From contig NC_035164.2 of NCBI RefSeq assembly GCF_001659605.2, positions 11,134,965 through 11,198,964 on the forward strand: 64,000 nt of DNA, read 5' to 3'. A program made the position numbers and the translations under genes. Of this stretch, positions 11,414 through 21,081 are shown piece by piece. Position 1 is the first letter of the stretch; every line of letters starts with the position of its first letter. This DNA is from Manihot esculenta. Taxonomy: Eukaryota > Streptophyta > Magnoliopsida > Malpighiales > Euphorbiaceae. The notes under the pieces were generated by a model. The model saw only the letters and a list, made by a program, of their open reading frames with translations. It did not search any database and was not told the origin of the DNA.

Positions 11414-11746
11414 TTCCCCCCTTCCTCAAAAAGATTTATCCTCAAATCTGCATCATAGACAAAGGGAGACAAGTCACTAACATTAAAAGTAGCTAAAACA
11501 CCATACTCACTAGGCAAGTCTATCTTGTAGGTATTGTCATTGATGTATTCTAAGACTTGAAAAGGACCATTCCCACGTCCATTAAACTTATTCTTCCTTT
11601 GGTTGGAAAACCTCTCCTTTCTGAAGTGCACCTAAATTCAATCTCCAGGAGCAAACACCATTTTCTTCCTCTCTCAGTTTGCCCTATCTGCATACATCTT
11701 ATTGATAAGTTGTAAAACTCACCACTTTTTCCTTGTGAAATTCCAA
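11401..11746 (-). pseudogene. Element A pol: integrase C-terminal region
   Basis: On the - strand this reads APGDWI-type sequence, HFRKERFSNQRKNKFNGRG, GPFQVLEYINDNTYKIDLP, then YGVLATFNVSDLSPF and a stop at 11401. This is the highly conserved C-terminal part of plant Ty3/gypsy integrases just ahead of the polypurine tract. The segment upstream of HFRKER is caught up in the 160-bp triplication, and the rest of integrase is missing. It has no separate function. Confidence 0.8.
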
Positions 11747-11976
11747 CTTATTCTTCCTTTGGTTGGGAAACCTCTCCTTTCTGAAGTGCACCCAAATCCA
11801 ATCTCCAGGAGCAAACACTATTTTCTTCCTCCCTTGGTTTGCCCTATCTACATACATCTTATTGATGAGTTGCAAAACTCACCACTTTTTCCTTGTGAAA
11901 TTCCAACTTATTCTTCCTTTGATTGGGAAACCTTTCCTTTCTGAAGTGCACCCAAATTCAATCTCCATGAGAAAAC
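11587..11976. repeat. 160-bp tandem triplication across the A/B1 junction
   Basis: Units start at about 11587, 11747 and 11907; the third is interrupted by copia and finishes at about 19738. Each unit is about 118 bp of element A pol plus the first 42 bp or so of the B-type LTR (GATGAGTTG(C/T)AAAACTCACC...). The triplication therefore arose after B1 landed in A and before copia inserted. Confidence 0.85.
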
Positions 11977-13117
11977 TGATAGAGATATACTGTTAACCAT
12001 GCAAATGTAACAGTATAGTTTTTATGTTTTTCTATTGACAATTATATCTATGTCTTTAATTAGATATTTGCATTAAATAAATTGATTTTCAGCATATGAT
12101 CAATAATTGTGATTAGTACATTTTGTATGTATCTAATTGGACCAAATAGAGAATGGATGTTTATACTGGCTATTAAACATATTCTCTAGGACATTAGAAA
12201 TATAGTTTATGTTCTTAATCTTGATTTAATTTAATATGAGCAAGCTTTTGTTATCTTGTGCTTTAATTCATTAAAGGGTGAGTTTCATTATTGGAATAAT
12301 ATTCTCGGTGGATTGGGCAAAGATAATTTGTGTTTGTGAAATATTAATTAATGATGGAATCCATGTCTCGGTTTAGAGATTGATGATGCACTTTAAATAT
12401 GCTTATAAGGTTTCATTGTGTAAACCCTGCAGGTAGATTTTGAATCCGACACATGAAATAAGTTGAGCGACAATCTTAAAGTTGTATTGTTATTTAAATA
12501 AATTGTCAGTGAGTTATTTAAATAACAGCATCTGTAATCTTAACATGGAGAACGTAATATTATTATGTTGTGGAATTGTAAAGTAAATAAGGAGTTCAAT
12601 CATGAATTTTTAGTGGTATAATTCTTGATTAATTATAATAAGAATATGTTGGTCCTACATAGGTTCTTATTGTAATTAGTGGCCTAATTTATTTTATTCC
12701 TGCGGTCCCTGTAGTACCCTAGTTGTTTGGAATAATAGGGTTTTTATTTAAATAATAAATGGATTTTTTATTTAAATAATTGATAATTATTTTAATAAAA
12801 TAATTTATTATTTATTTATTTATATTAAATGTTATTTTCCTATGGAAAATACGTTTTGAAGAATATAAATAAGGAAAACCCTAAGTTGAAAAAAGTGGAA
12901 AAAAACGCTTGCGTTATTCTTTTTCTGCCCACTCAGAAAACTTTCTAGAGAGATAGCTAGGGTTACTACAGAAGATCGTGGGTGACTCCAAGATCTTAAG
13001 AACGAAGACCGGTGAGCGATTCTGCGCTTCAAGAGGTCAGTTAATATTTATGTTTTTAGTTTCCCTTGATATGTGTTTCGGATCTGGGTAGTTTCCGCTT
13101 AATACCCGCTCCCATCA
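11977..13117 (+). repeat. Copia 5' LTR
   Basis: 1,141 bp, TG...CA. A TATAAATAA box at 12864-12872 (equivalent 19391-19399 in the 3' LTR) suggests transcription starts about 30 bases downstream. Upstream U3 is AT-rich with repeated ATTTAAATAA motifs. Confidence 0.95.
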
Positions 13118-13699
13118 ATTGGTATCAGAGCCTTTCGAAACCATACAGGGTGGCTAAATTCTTTTTGCCATTAATATCATGTTGTTCGTTTGATGTTTTC
13201 TGGCGATTGAAACATGATTGTTGTTGTTTTATATACTGGTTTTAATTTAAATCGTTTTTGATTAAAAATCTGGAAAAACGAATTGTTGTGATTAAAGTTA
13301 TAAAAAAAAAAAAAGGGAAACAGAATGAACAGTAGAGAACAGAAGGTGAGTTGGCGTGAAACCGGAGTCTCGTCGTCGGCAGGCGGTGCGTAAGGCCTCA
13401 AACCTTCGCTAGCTCGTCGCCGGTAGACTGGTTTGACGTCCGGAACTTGGAAACGGCAGCAAAGAATACCGATCGGTTTTCTGGTTTGGATCGCTGACGA
13501 GCTTCTAGGTGCTGGAGTGGATGGGCGGTGGTCGCAAAGCCGCTTGAGTCCTGGTCCGGCGCGGTTGAAGCTCTTCAGACGGCGGCCATGGAGTTTGAAG
13601 GGAAGTGGCGGCGGCGGCTAGGGTTTCTTCGTGAAGAAGAAGCTGCTGCCTGCCGAATTTCTGTTTTGGTGCTCTTATTTTATAAAATTTTTAACAGAC

Positions 13700-13739
<40 letters not shown>

Positions 13740-14234
13740 TTTTTGCAAATAGATGCAGAATGTTTCTGTCTTTGAAAAAAATAGCCCAGTTTTTCTAATT
13801 TAATTTGTGGGTGTTAATTATTACTTTTAGTTGTGATTATTTGCATTTCTTCCCCATCGGAAGATGTCATGTTTTAATATAATTACTGAGCTAGTCTAAT
13901 TTGTCTATATTAATTTAATTCTCCATCTGAATAAATTAATTGGGGACATGAATTAGATGTAATTTTTTTTTTTTTTTCCCCACATATTAATTTTTATTTA
14001 AGAAGCATGTTATCTCCCATCGAGTAGTATGTGCCGGTCTTATCTTATTATAATATGCATAACATGTGTTTGGTTGAATTCTCCCATCGAGGTTACTATT
14101 CATGAATGTTTAGATATGTATATGTGAATTTTGATATCATTGTTGTCAATGTGCAATTTATGGTTTAAATTCATTTTTTTTTCATTGATATGCTGTTTTT
14201 TTTTTGTTGTTTTATGCATGATCTTACAATAGAA
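13118..14234 (+). other. Copia 5' leader with GC-rich island
   Basis: From the primer-binding site to the gag ATG. 13350-13670 is strikingly GC-rich, with GGCGG-type runs and CGTCG motifs, against an AT-rich element. It is followed by (TA)n-T(n) at about 13701-13744 and T-runs. Short open frames here (for example 13433-13621) have no recognisable product. It could be a packaging/dimerisation leader or captured host sequence; I cannot tell which. Confidence 0.6.
13701..13744. repeat. (TA)n/T(n) simple repeat in copia leader
   Basis: About 14 TA units followed by a run of about 15 T. Another T-run is at about 13963-13977. Confidence 0.95.
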
Positions 14235-17200
14235 ATGGCATCATTCAGTCCCCTTGCCAACATCCTTACCCAAAACAAACTTGAGGGTTCAAACTATGTT
14301 GACTGGAAAAGAAATTTGGACATTTTACTTACTGCTGAGGAGTACAAGTTTGTGCTAAATGAAGAGTGTCCTGAAAAACCCGGTGAGGGTGCCTCTGAGG
14401 AGGACACCAAGGCTTACCAGAAATGGGCTAAAGCTGATGAGATGGCGCGATGTTACATTTTGGCTTCTATGTCAAATGTTTTGCAGCATCAGCATCAGAA
14501 GATGGACACAGCTTATGACATGCTAGCAAATCTCAAGGAGATGTTTGGAGACCAAACTAGTGCGGCCAAGCAAAATGCACTGAGGGAGATTCTTACTTCC
14601 AAAATGGAAGAGGGAACCCCTGTTAGAACTCATGTCTTGAAGATGATGAGTCTTCTGAATGACATGGAGGTTCTAGGTGCTGTGGTTGACCAGACTACAC
14701 AGATAGAAATGGTCTTGAACACACTGCCCGCCAGTTTTCAGCAGTTTCGTCTGAACTATAACATGAATAAGATGGATTTTACTCTGTCAAAATTGCTGAA
14801 TGAGCTGGTAGCTGCTGAGACTATCATTAAGCAAGGAGCTCAACCTGTTGTGCTTAATGTTGAGCGAGGTTCTTCTTCTGCCCAGAAAAAGGGTAAGAAG
14901 AAGAAAAATGTTCACAAGGCTAAGCCCAATGCAAATGGTGCTGTGAAAACGCCTAAGGGCAAGTGTTTTCACTGCAAGCAACCTGGTCACTGGAAGGCAC
15001 AATGTCCAACTTGGTTAGCCAAGAAGAAGCAAGGTATATCTTTTTCCTATATGCTGATAGTTGAAACTTGTTTAGCGGTGTTGACTACACTCCAATGGTG
15101 TGTAGATTCTGGAGCCACTAATCATGTCTGCAATTCATTGCAGGGGTTTCAGGTAACTCGTCAGCTAAGTGAAGGAGATGTAAGCATTTTTCTGGGAGAT
15201 GGCACAGAAGTTGCAGTTCTAGCTATAGGAAATGTTTCTTTGCGTTTTGAGAATAAAAGAACATTGGTTTTGAAGGATGTTTTATATGTACCTTCTATTA
15301 GAAGGAATTTGATTTCTGTTTCTAGTTTGAGCAAGAATGGATATTCGGTTTGTTTCAATGAATTTTATGATGATTCAGTCGTTATTAAATTTCGAAAACA
15401 AATGATATGTTCTGGCTCAATGATTGATGATCTTTTTATTCTCAAAGTTTCACCTGAACTGCAAATTCCTAATTCTGAAATTAATAACTTTGATGTCATT
15501 GTTTCATTGAAAAGGAAACGTCCTATTGATTTTAGTCATACCTATTTGTGGCATTTAAGGCTTGGTCATATTAATTTAGATAGGATTTCTAGGTTGGTCA
15601 AGGATGGACCATTGAGTTCATTGAAAGTAGAGGCACTACCAACCTGTGAATCTTGTTTAGAAGGTAAAATGACTAAGAGGCCTTTTCCTATAAAGGGTAA
15701 TAGAACTAGTGATGTGCTTGAATTAATTCATTCTGATTTGTGTGGTCCAATGAGTGTCCAAGCTAGGGGTGGTTTTGAGTATTTTGTGACTTTCACAGAT
15801 GATTACTCAAGATATGGGTATATTTACCTGTTGCGCCGTAAGTCTGAATGCTTTGAGAAATTCAAAGAATTCAAGGCAGTAACGGAGAAACAACATGGAA
15901 AATATATCAAGTCATTGCGGTCTGACCGTGGTGGCGAATACCTCTCTAGGGAATTCATTGCTTATTTAACAGAACAAGGAATTACCTCACAGTTGTCTGC
16001 ACCTGGTATGCCACAACAGAATGGTGTAGCAGAAAGGAGAAATAGGACACTTATGCAAATGGTTAGATCAATGATGAGTTATTCAGATTTGCCTATTTCG
16101 TTTTGGGGATATGCAATAGAAACAGCAGCATATATTTTGAATTTGGTTCCATCTAAGTCAGTACCTAAAACTCCTACAGAACTGTGGACTGGGCGAAAGC
16201 CTAGTCTAAGACATGTTCGGATGTGGGGTTGCCCAGCCCATGTGCTGAAAGGGAAAGCAGATAAATTGGATTCAAAAACAGACTTATGCTTCTTTATTGG
16301 ATATCCTAGAGGAACGAAAGGTGGTCTATTTTATAGTTCTCAAGATAAAAAGGTCATTGTTAGCACGAATGCACATTATCTTGAGGAAGACTATATTAGA
16401 AACCATATTCCCAAAAGTCAGTTAGCCTTGTATGAATTGAGAGGAGAGAATATACCAACTAGAACTTTTCCATCTAAAAACCAACCTGATCCATCCATGG
16501 TCGGAGCTGACATTCCATTACCTCAACGTAGTGGGAGACATGTTAGTGGACCAGTAGATCGACCTCTGCATGAACATTCAGTACCTAACATTTCACTACA
16601 GCCCGAAAGTAGTGGGTGTGATGTTGGAACTGAAATAGCAGATGTTGATCCAACTTTACATGAGCAAGAACATGTTGGAGCTATTGACATTTCATTGCCT
16701 GTGGGTGATGAAGGACATGTTGACACTCTAGAACATGACCAAGATGTAGTACCACCAGTCATTGACTTGCCGGCCTTACAGCCACAGCAAGATCAAGGTG
16801 ATATTGCACAAAATGTAGTACTTCGTCGTAGTGGGAGAATTAGACGACTGCCGATTCGATATACACTTTTGGGAGAAGCATTTGACAGAATCCCTGAAGA
16901 AGTGAATATCGAACCAGCATGCTACGATGAAGCACTACAAGATAAAGATGCTGATAAGTGGCTTGTAGCTATGAAATCTGAGATGGAGTCTATGTACTCT
17001 AATCAAGTCTGGGAACTTGTAGAACCACCCAAAGGGGTTAAACCCATTGGATGCAAGTGGATCTATAAGAAAAAGAGGGGTATAGACGGTAAAGTGCAAA
17101 CTTATAAGGCAAGGCTTGTTGCAAAAGGGTTTACTCAAAAAGAAGGGATCGATTATGAGGAAACTTTTTCGCCGGTAGTCATGCTAAAGTCTATTAGAAC

Positions 17201-18488
17201 TCTTCTATCCATTGCTGCTCATTTTGATTATGAGATTTGGCAAATGGATGTCAAGACAGCTTTCCTAAATGGGAGTCTTGATGAATGCATCTATATGAAG
17301 CAACCAGAGGGTTTCATAACAAGTGGACAAGAAAATTTACTATGCAAATTGAATAAGTCCATATATGGGCTCAAACAAGCATCTAGGTCATGGAACACTT
17401 GTTTTGACCAGTCGATCAAAACTTTTGGTTTCGATCACTGTCATGATGAGTCTTGTGTGTATAAGAAATGGAATGGTAATAAAGTTGTTTTTCTGGTACT
17501 ATATGTGGATGATATTCTGCTTATAGGGAATTGTGTTGGTATGTTGACTTCTGTCAAAGATTGGTTATCCCAGCGTTTTGATATGAAGGATTTGGGAGAA
17601 GCTGCTCATATTCTTGGGATCAAGCTCATGCGAGATCGCAAGAAAAGAATGATTGGTTTATCTCAAGCACTTTATATTGATACTATTCTTGCTCGTTTCA
17701 GCATGCAAGATTCCAAGAAGGGATTTCTTCCCTTCAGACATGGAATCACTCTATCTAAGGATCAGTGTCCTAAGACACCTGATGAGATAGAGAACATGAA
17801 GGCAGTTCCTTATGCTTCAGCAGTTGGAAGCCTCATGTATGCAATGCTGTGTACTAGACCTGATATCTGTTTTGCTGTTGGCATGGTTAGCAGATTTCAG
17901 TCTAATCCTGGGCGAGAACATTGGACTGCAGTCAAACATATAATCAAGTACTTAAAAAGAACTAGGGATTATATGTTAGTCTTTCAGTCAGAGGATCTTA
18001 TACCCATTGGATATACAGATTCAGATTTTCAGTCTGATAGGGACTCTCGAAAGTCTACCTCAGGAAATGTTTTTGTCTTAGGAGGTGGAGCCATAATTTG
18101 GAGGAGTATTAAGCAAACTTGTGTTGCTGATTCCACCATGGAAGCTGAGTATGTAGCAGCCTCTGAGGCTGCTAAGGAGGCTGTATGGCTTAGAAACTTC
18201 CTTATGGATCTAGGTGTGGTTTCTTCAGTGCAATCGCCTATTACACTTTATTGTGATAATAGCGGGGCAGTTGCAAACTCGAAAGAACCACGGAGCCATA
18301 AAAGGGCAAAACACATTGAGCGAAAGTATCATTTGATACGTGACATAGTTCAAAGGGGTGATGTGGTAGTGACAAAGATCGCATCGGAAAACAACTTGGC
18401 TGATCCTTTTACAAAGAGCTTACCAGCAAAGACTTTTGACAGTCATGTAGAAGGAATGGGAGTTAGAATAATTGATGCATGGTTATGA
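14235..18488 (+). CDS. Copia Gag-Pol polyprotein (intact)
   Basis: The frame opens at 14190, but the likely start is the ATG at 14235 (MASFSPLANILTQNKLEGSN), the usual copia Gag beginning; about 1,417 residues follow. Counting from the 14190 frame, the order is: Gag UBN2-type domain to about 240; zinc knuckle CFHCKQPGHWKAQC at about 256; protease active site WCVDSGATNH at about 304; integrase zinc region HLRLGH...CESCLEG at about 454-490; integrase D-D-E in HSDLCGP (about 514), SDRGGE (about 577) and NGVAERR (about 611). Reverse transcriptase follows with WKWI-type entry, WQMDVKTAFLNG and the LYVDD catalytic motif (about 1104). RNase H comes last, with YTDSD (about 1274), MEAEYVA and YCDNSGA, ending LADPFTKSLP. 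Integrase before RT defines Ty1/copia. All catalytic residues I looked for are present and there are no stops. The stop lies 13 bases before the polypurine tract. Full-length genomic RNA from the 5' LTR would be its message. Confidence 0.97.
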   Translation: MASFSPLANILTQNKLEGSNYVDWKRNLDILLTAEEYKFVLNEECPEKPGEGASEEDTKAYQKWAKADEMARCYILASMSNVLQHQHQKMDTAYDMLANLKEMFGDQTSAAKQNALREILTSKMEEGTPVRTHVLKMMSLLNDMEVLGAVVDQTTQIEMVLNTLPASFQQFRLNYNMNKMDFTLSKLLNELVAAETIIKQGAQPVVLNVERGSSSAQKKGKKKKNVHKAKPNANGAVKTPKGKCFHCKQPGHWKAQCPTWLAKKKQGISFSYMLIVETCLAVLTTLQWCVDSGATNHVCNSLQGFQVTRQLSEGDVSIFLGDGTEVAVLAIGNVSLRFENKRTLVLKDVLYVPSIRRNLISVSSLSKNGYSVCFNEFYDDSVVIKFRKQMICSGSMIDDLFILKVSPELQIPNSEINNFDVIVSLKRKRPIDFSHTYLWHLRLGHINLDRISRLVKDGPLSSLKVEALPTCESCLEGKMTKRPFPIKGNRTSDVLELIHSDLCGPMSVQARGGFEYFVTFTDDYSRYGYIYLLRRKSECFEKFKEFKAVTEKQHGKYIKSLRSDRGGEYLSREFIAYLTEQGITSQLSAPGMPQQNGVAERRNRTLMQMVRSMMSYSDLPISFWGYAIETAAYILNLVPSKSVPKTPTELWTGRKPSLRHVRMWGCPAHVLKGKADKLDSKTDLCFFIGYPRGTKGGLFYSSQDKKVIVSTNAHYLEEDYIRNHIPKSQLALYELRGENIPTRTFPSKNQPDPSMVGADIPLPQRSGRHVSGPVDRPLHEHSVPNISLQPESSGCDVGTEIADVDPTLHEQEHVGAIDISLPVGDEGHVDTLEHDQDVVPPVIDLPALQPQQDQGDIAQNVVLRRSGRIRRLPIRYTLLGEAFDRIPEEVNIEPACYDEALQDKDADKWLVAMKSEMESMYSNQVWELVEPPKGVKPIGCKWIYKKKRGIDGKVQTYKARLVAKGFTQKEGIDYEETFSPVVMLKSIRTLLSIAAHFDYEIWQMDVKTAFLNGSLDECIYMKQPEGFITSGQENLLCKLNKSIYGLKQASRSWNTCFDQSIKTFGFDHCHDESCVYKKWNGNKVVFLVLYVDDILLIGNCVGMLTSVKDWLSQRFDMKDLGEAAHILGIKLMRDRKKRMIGLSQALYIDTILARFSMQDSKKGFLPFRHGITLSKDQCPKTPDEIENMKAVPYASAVGSLMYAMLCTRPDICFAVGMVSRFQSNPGREHWTAVKHIIKYLKRTRDYMLVFQSEDLIPIGYTDSDFQSDRDSRKSTSGNVFVLGGGAIIWRSIKQTCVADSTMEAEYVAASEAAKEAVWLRNFLMDLGVVSSVQSPITLYCDNSGAVANSKEPRSHKRAKHIERKYHLIRDIVQRGDVVVTKIASENNLADPFTKSLPAKTFDSHVEGMGVRIIDAWL

Positions 18489-18503
18489 GTCTAAGTGGGA
18501 GAT

Positions 18504-19644
18504 TGATAGAGATATACTGTTAACCATGCAAATGTAACAGTATAGTTTTTATGTTTTTCTATTGACAATTATATCTATGTCTTTAATTAGATATTTGCAT
18601 TAAATAAATTGATTTTCAGCATATGATCAATAATTGTGATTAGTACATTTTGTATGTATCTAATTGGACCAAATAGAGAATGGATGTTTATACTGGCTAT
18701 TAAACATATTCTCTAGGACATTAGAAATATAGTTTATGTTCTTAATCTTGATTTAATTTAATATGAGCAAGCTTTTGTTATCTTGTGCTTTAATTCATTA
18801 AAGGGTGAGTTTCATTATTGGAATAATATTCTCGGTGGATTGGGCAAAGATAATTTGTGTTTGTGAAATATTAATTAATGATGGAATCCATGTCTCGGTT
18901 TAGAGATTGATGATGCACTTTAAATATGCTTATAAGGTTTCATTGTGTAAACCCTGCAGGTGGATTTTGAATCCGACACATGAAATAAGTTGAGCGACAA
19001 TCTTAAAGTTGTATTGTTATTTAAATAAATTGTCAGTGAGTTATTTAAATAACAGCATCTGTAATCTTAACATGGAGAACGTAATATTATTATGTTGTGG
19101 AATTGTAAAGTAAATAAGGAGTTCAATCATGAATTTTTAGTGGTATAATTCTTGATTAATTATAATAAGAATATGTTGGTCCTACATAGGTTCTTATTGT
19201 AATTAGTGGCCTAATTTATTTTATTCCTGCGGTCCCTGTAGTACCCTAGTTGTTTGGAATAATAGGGTTTTTATTTAAATAATAAATGGATTTTTTATTT
19301 AAATAATTGATAATTATTTTAATAAAATAATTTATTATTTATTTATTTATATTAAATGTTATTTTCCTATGGAAAATACGTTTTGAAGAATATAAATAAG
19401 GAAAACCCTAAGTTGAAAAAAGTGGAAAAAAACGCTTGCGTTATTCTTTTTCTGCCCACTCAGAAAACTTTCTAGAGAGATAGCTAGGGTTACTACAGAA
19501 GATCGTGGGTGACTCCAAGATCTTAAGAACGAAGACCGGTGAGCGATTCTGCGCTTCAAGAGGTCAGTTAATATTTATGTTTTTAGTTTCCCTTGATATG
19601 TGTTTCGGATCTGGGTAGTTTCCGCTTAATACCCGCTCCCATCA
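18504..19644 (+). repeat. Copia 3' LTR
   Basis: Same 1,141-bp length as the 5' LTR, with one base difference seen (18962). Followed directly by the AAAAC target duplication. Confidence 0.95.
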
Positions 19645-19695
19645 AAAACACCATTTTCTTCCTCCCTCGGTTTGCCCTATCTGCATATATCTTAT

Positions 19696-21033
19696 TGATG
19701 AGTTGCAAAACTCACCACTTTTTCCTTATGAAATTCCATGATTTTGCTATGATTTTGATATAAACAGTTGATTTTTACTTGAAATTTGATTTTGGACAGG
19801 TTTTTGAGCAAAAATTAAGAAAAGAAACAAAAAGAGGCTGAATTACAAGATTTTCTGATTGGGAGGTTACAGCTTTGCCTAAGGCTGTAGCCCAAAGCGA
19901 TGGACAGACTCCAAAATTCAAATTTACCAGCTGTAATTCTGATTTTTCAGCTGTACAGAGATCATATCAGTTTTATATTGAAACAAATACAATCAGATTA
20001 GGATTAGGATAAGGTAGGAGTAGTAGAGTTTATTTTAAATTGTGAATATTTATCTTTTTGTTGGGGAAAAGCTTATATAAAGGCTGCCCAAGAATTAACC
20101 TTGGCATCTCATATTTTTCTCTTCTCCTCCTCTCTCATGTTCGACCACCTCCTAGTCGCCTTCTTCTTATTACTTTAGTTCTTAGTAATTTTATTATGAT
20201 TTTTAGAGGCTAAACACTTCTTTTCAGTTGAAGGTTAATCAAAATTGAGGTTTATTTAAGTTGTGAAATTATGTTCTTATCTTCTCTTTATTTTATTTTT
20301 GTTTTCAATTAATTTTTATTTTCAAGAAACACCACCTCCATTGTTGTCCTCTTAGGAACTCAAGGGACCTATTGAATCTCCTGAAAAGACAACATATTGC
20401 TAATTAAGCTAATTAAATCTGTAATTGTCTAATTGGGTTAATAACAAATAGCAATTAACATATATTCGTTTATGTTAAGGAATTAATTGATTTGATTTAA
20501 ATAACTCGCATGTTATTATTGATCAAGTTTGGATTTTTCTCTTGTAAAGCAGTTAACTAATTAAATCTACACGCGTGTTGGGATTATTAGTTAACTAGGA
20601 ATTAATTTAAGCGCATAGCAGATTAATTTAATCATCAGGAAGAATTAGTGAGATTTGCGTGTTTGAACACTATAACCAAACAATAGATAATAAAATGAAT
20701 TATCTTTCTAATCAATGATCAACTGCCAACCCTTCAATTTGATTACTTTCAGCTGAGTTTTTAATTTAGTTATTTGTTTCACCATTTTAATTGCATTATT
20801 TTTCTTGTTTAAAGTGTTTTGGCTTGCCCAAGGCAAAATTTGAATAAACTTCTCCCAACAACAATTCTCTTCTTCTCTCTTTTTGTTTTAAACTATTCTT
20901 CTTATTTTACTAGTCATCTAAATTAAATAAAGTTAAGGTCTCTGTGGGATCAACACTCATTTGCTCTGTCTACAAATTCTTTTGAATCAAGGAAAGGGCA
21001 ATAAGTTTTAATTGACGAATTTGACACCCGTCA
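19696..21033 (+). repeat. B1 5' LTR
   Basis: 1,338 bp from TGATGAGTTGC to CACCCGTCA, homologous along its length to the B2 LTR (49945-51279). A TATATAAAGGCTGCC promoter-like sequence is at about 20072. Its first 42 bp are the part caught in the 160-bp triplication. Confidence 0.85.
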
Positions 21034-21081
21034 AATTTTGGCACCATTGCTGGGGACCTTTAAAAGTTTATTTTTATTTTT

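Larger units (their letters stand above)
11977..19644 (+). mobile_element. Complete, young Ty1/copia retrotransposon
   Basis: 7,668 bp, flanked by the 5-bp duplication AAAAC (11972-11976 and 19645-19649). LTRs of 1,141 bp (11977-13117 and 18504-19644) begin TG and end CA; by reading I found one difference (A at 12435, G at 18962). A primer-binding site complementary to initiator tRNA-Met, TGGTATCAGAGC, is at 13120-13131. A polypurine tract (AAGTGGGAGAT) ends at 18503. One uninterrupted gag-pol frame fills the interior. Every part needed for autonomous copying appears present. It sits in the third copy of the 160-bp junction repeat and is among the latest events in the cluster. Confidence 0.95.

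Noticed and set aside
13120..13131. tRNA-like TGGTATCAGAGC motifs here and near 34447, 37996, 38191 and 46180
   Set aside because: They are primer-binding sites complementary to initiator tRNA-Met next to LTR ends, not tRNA genes; no cloverleaf surrounds them.
16523..17138. Minus-strand open frames inside the copia gene (also 14787-15002 and 15161-15358)
   Set aside because: They are shadows of the intact + strand polyprotein with no features of their own.
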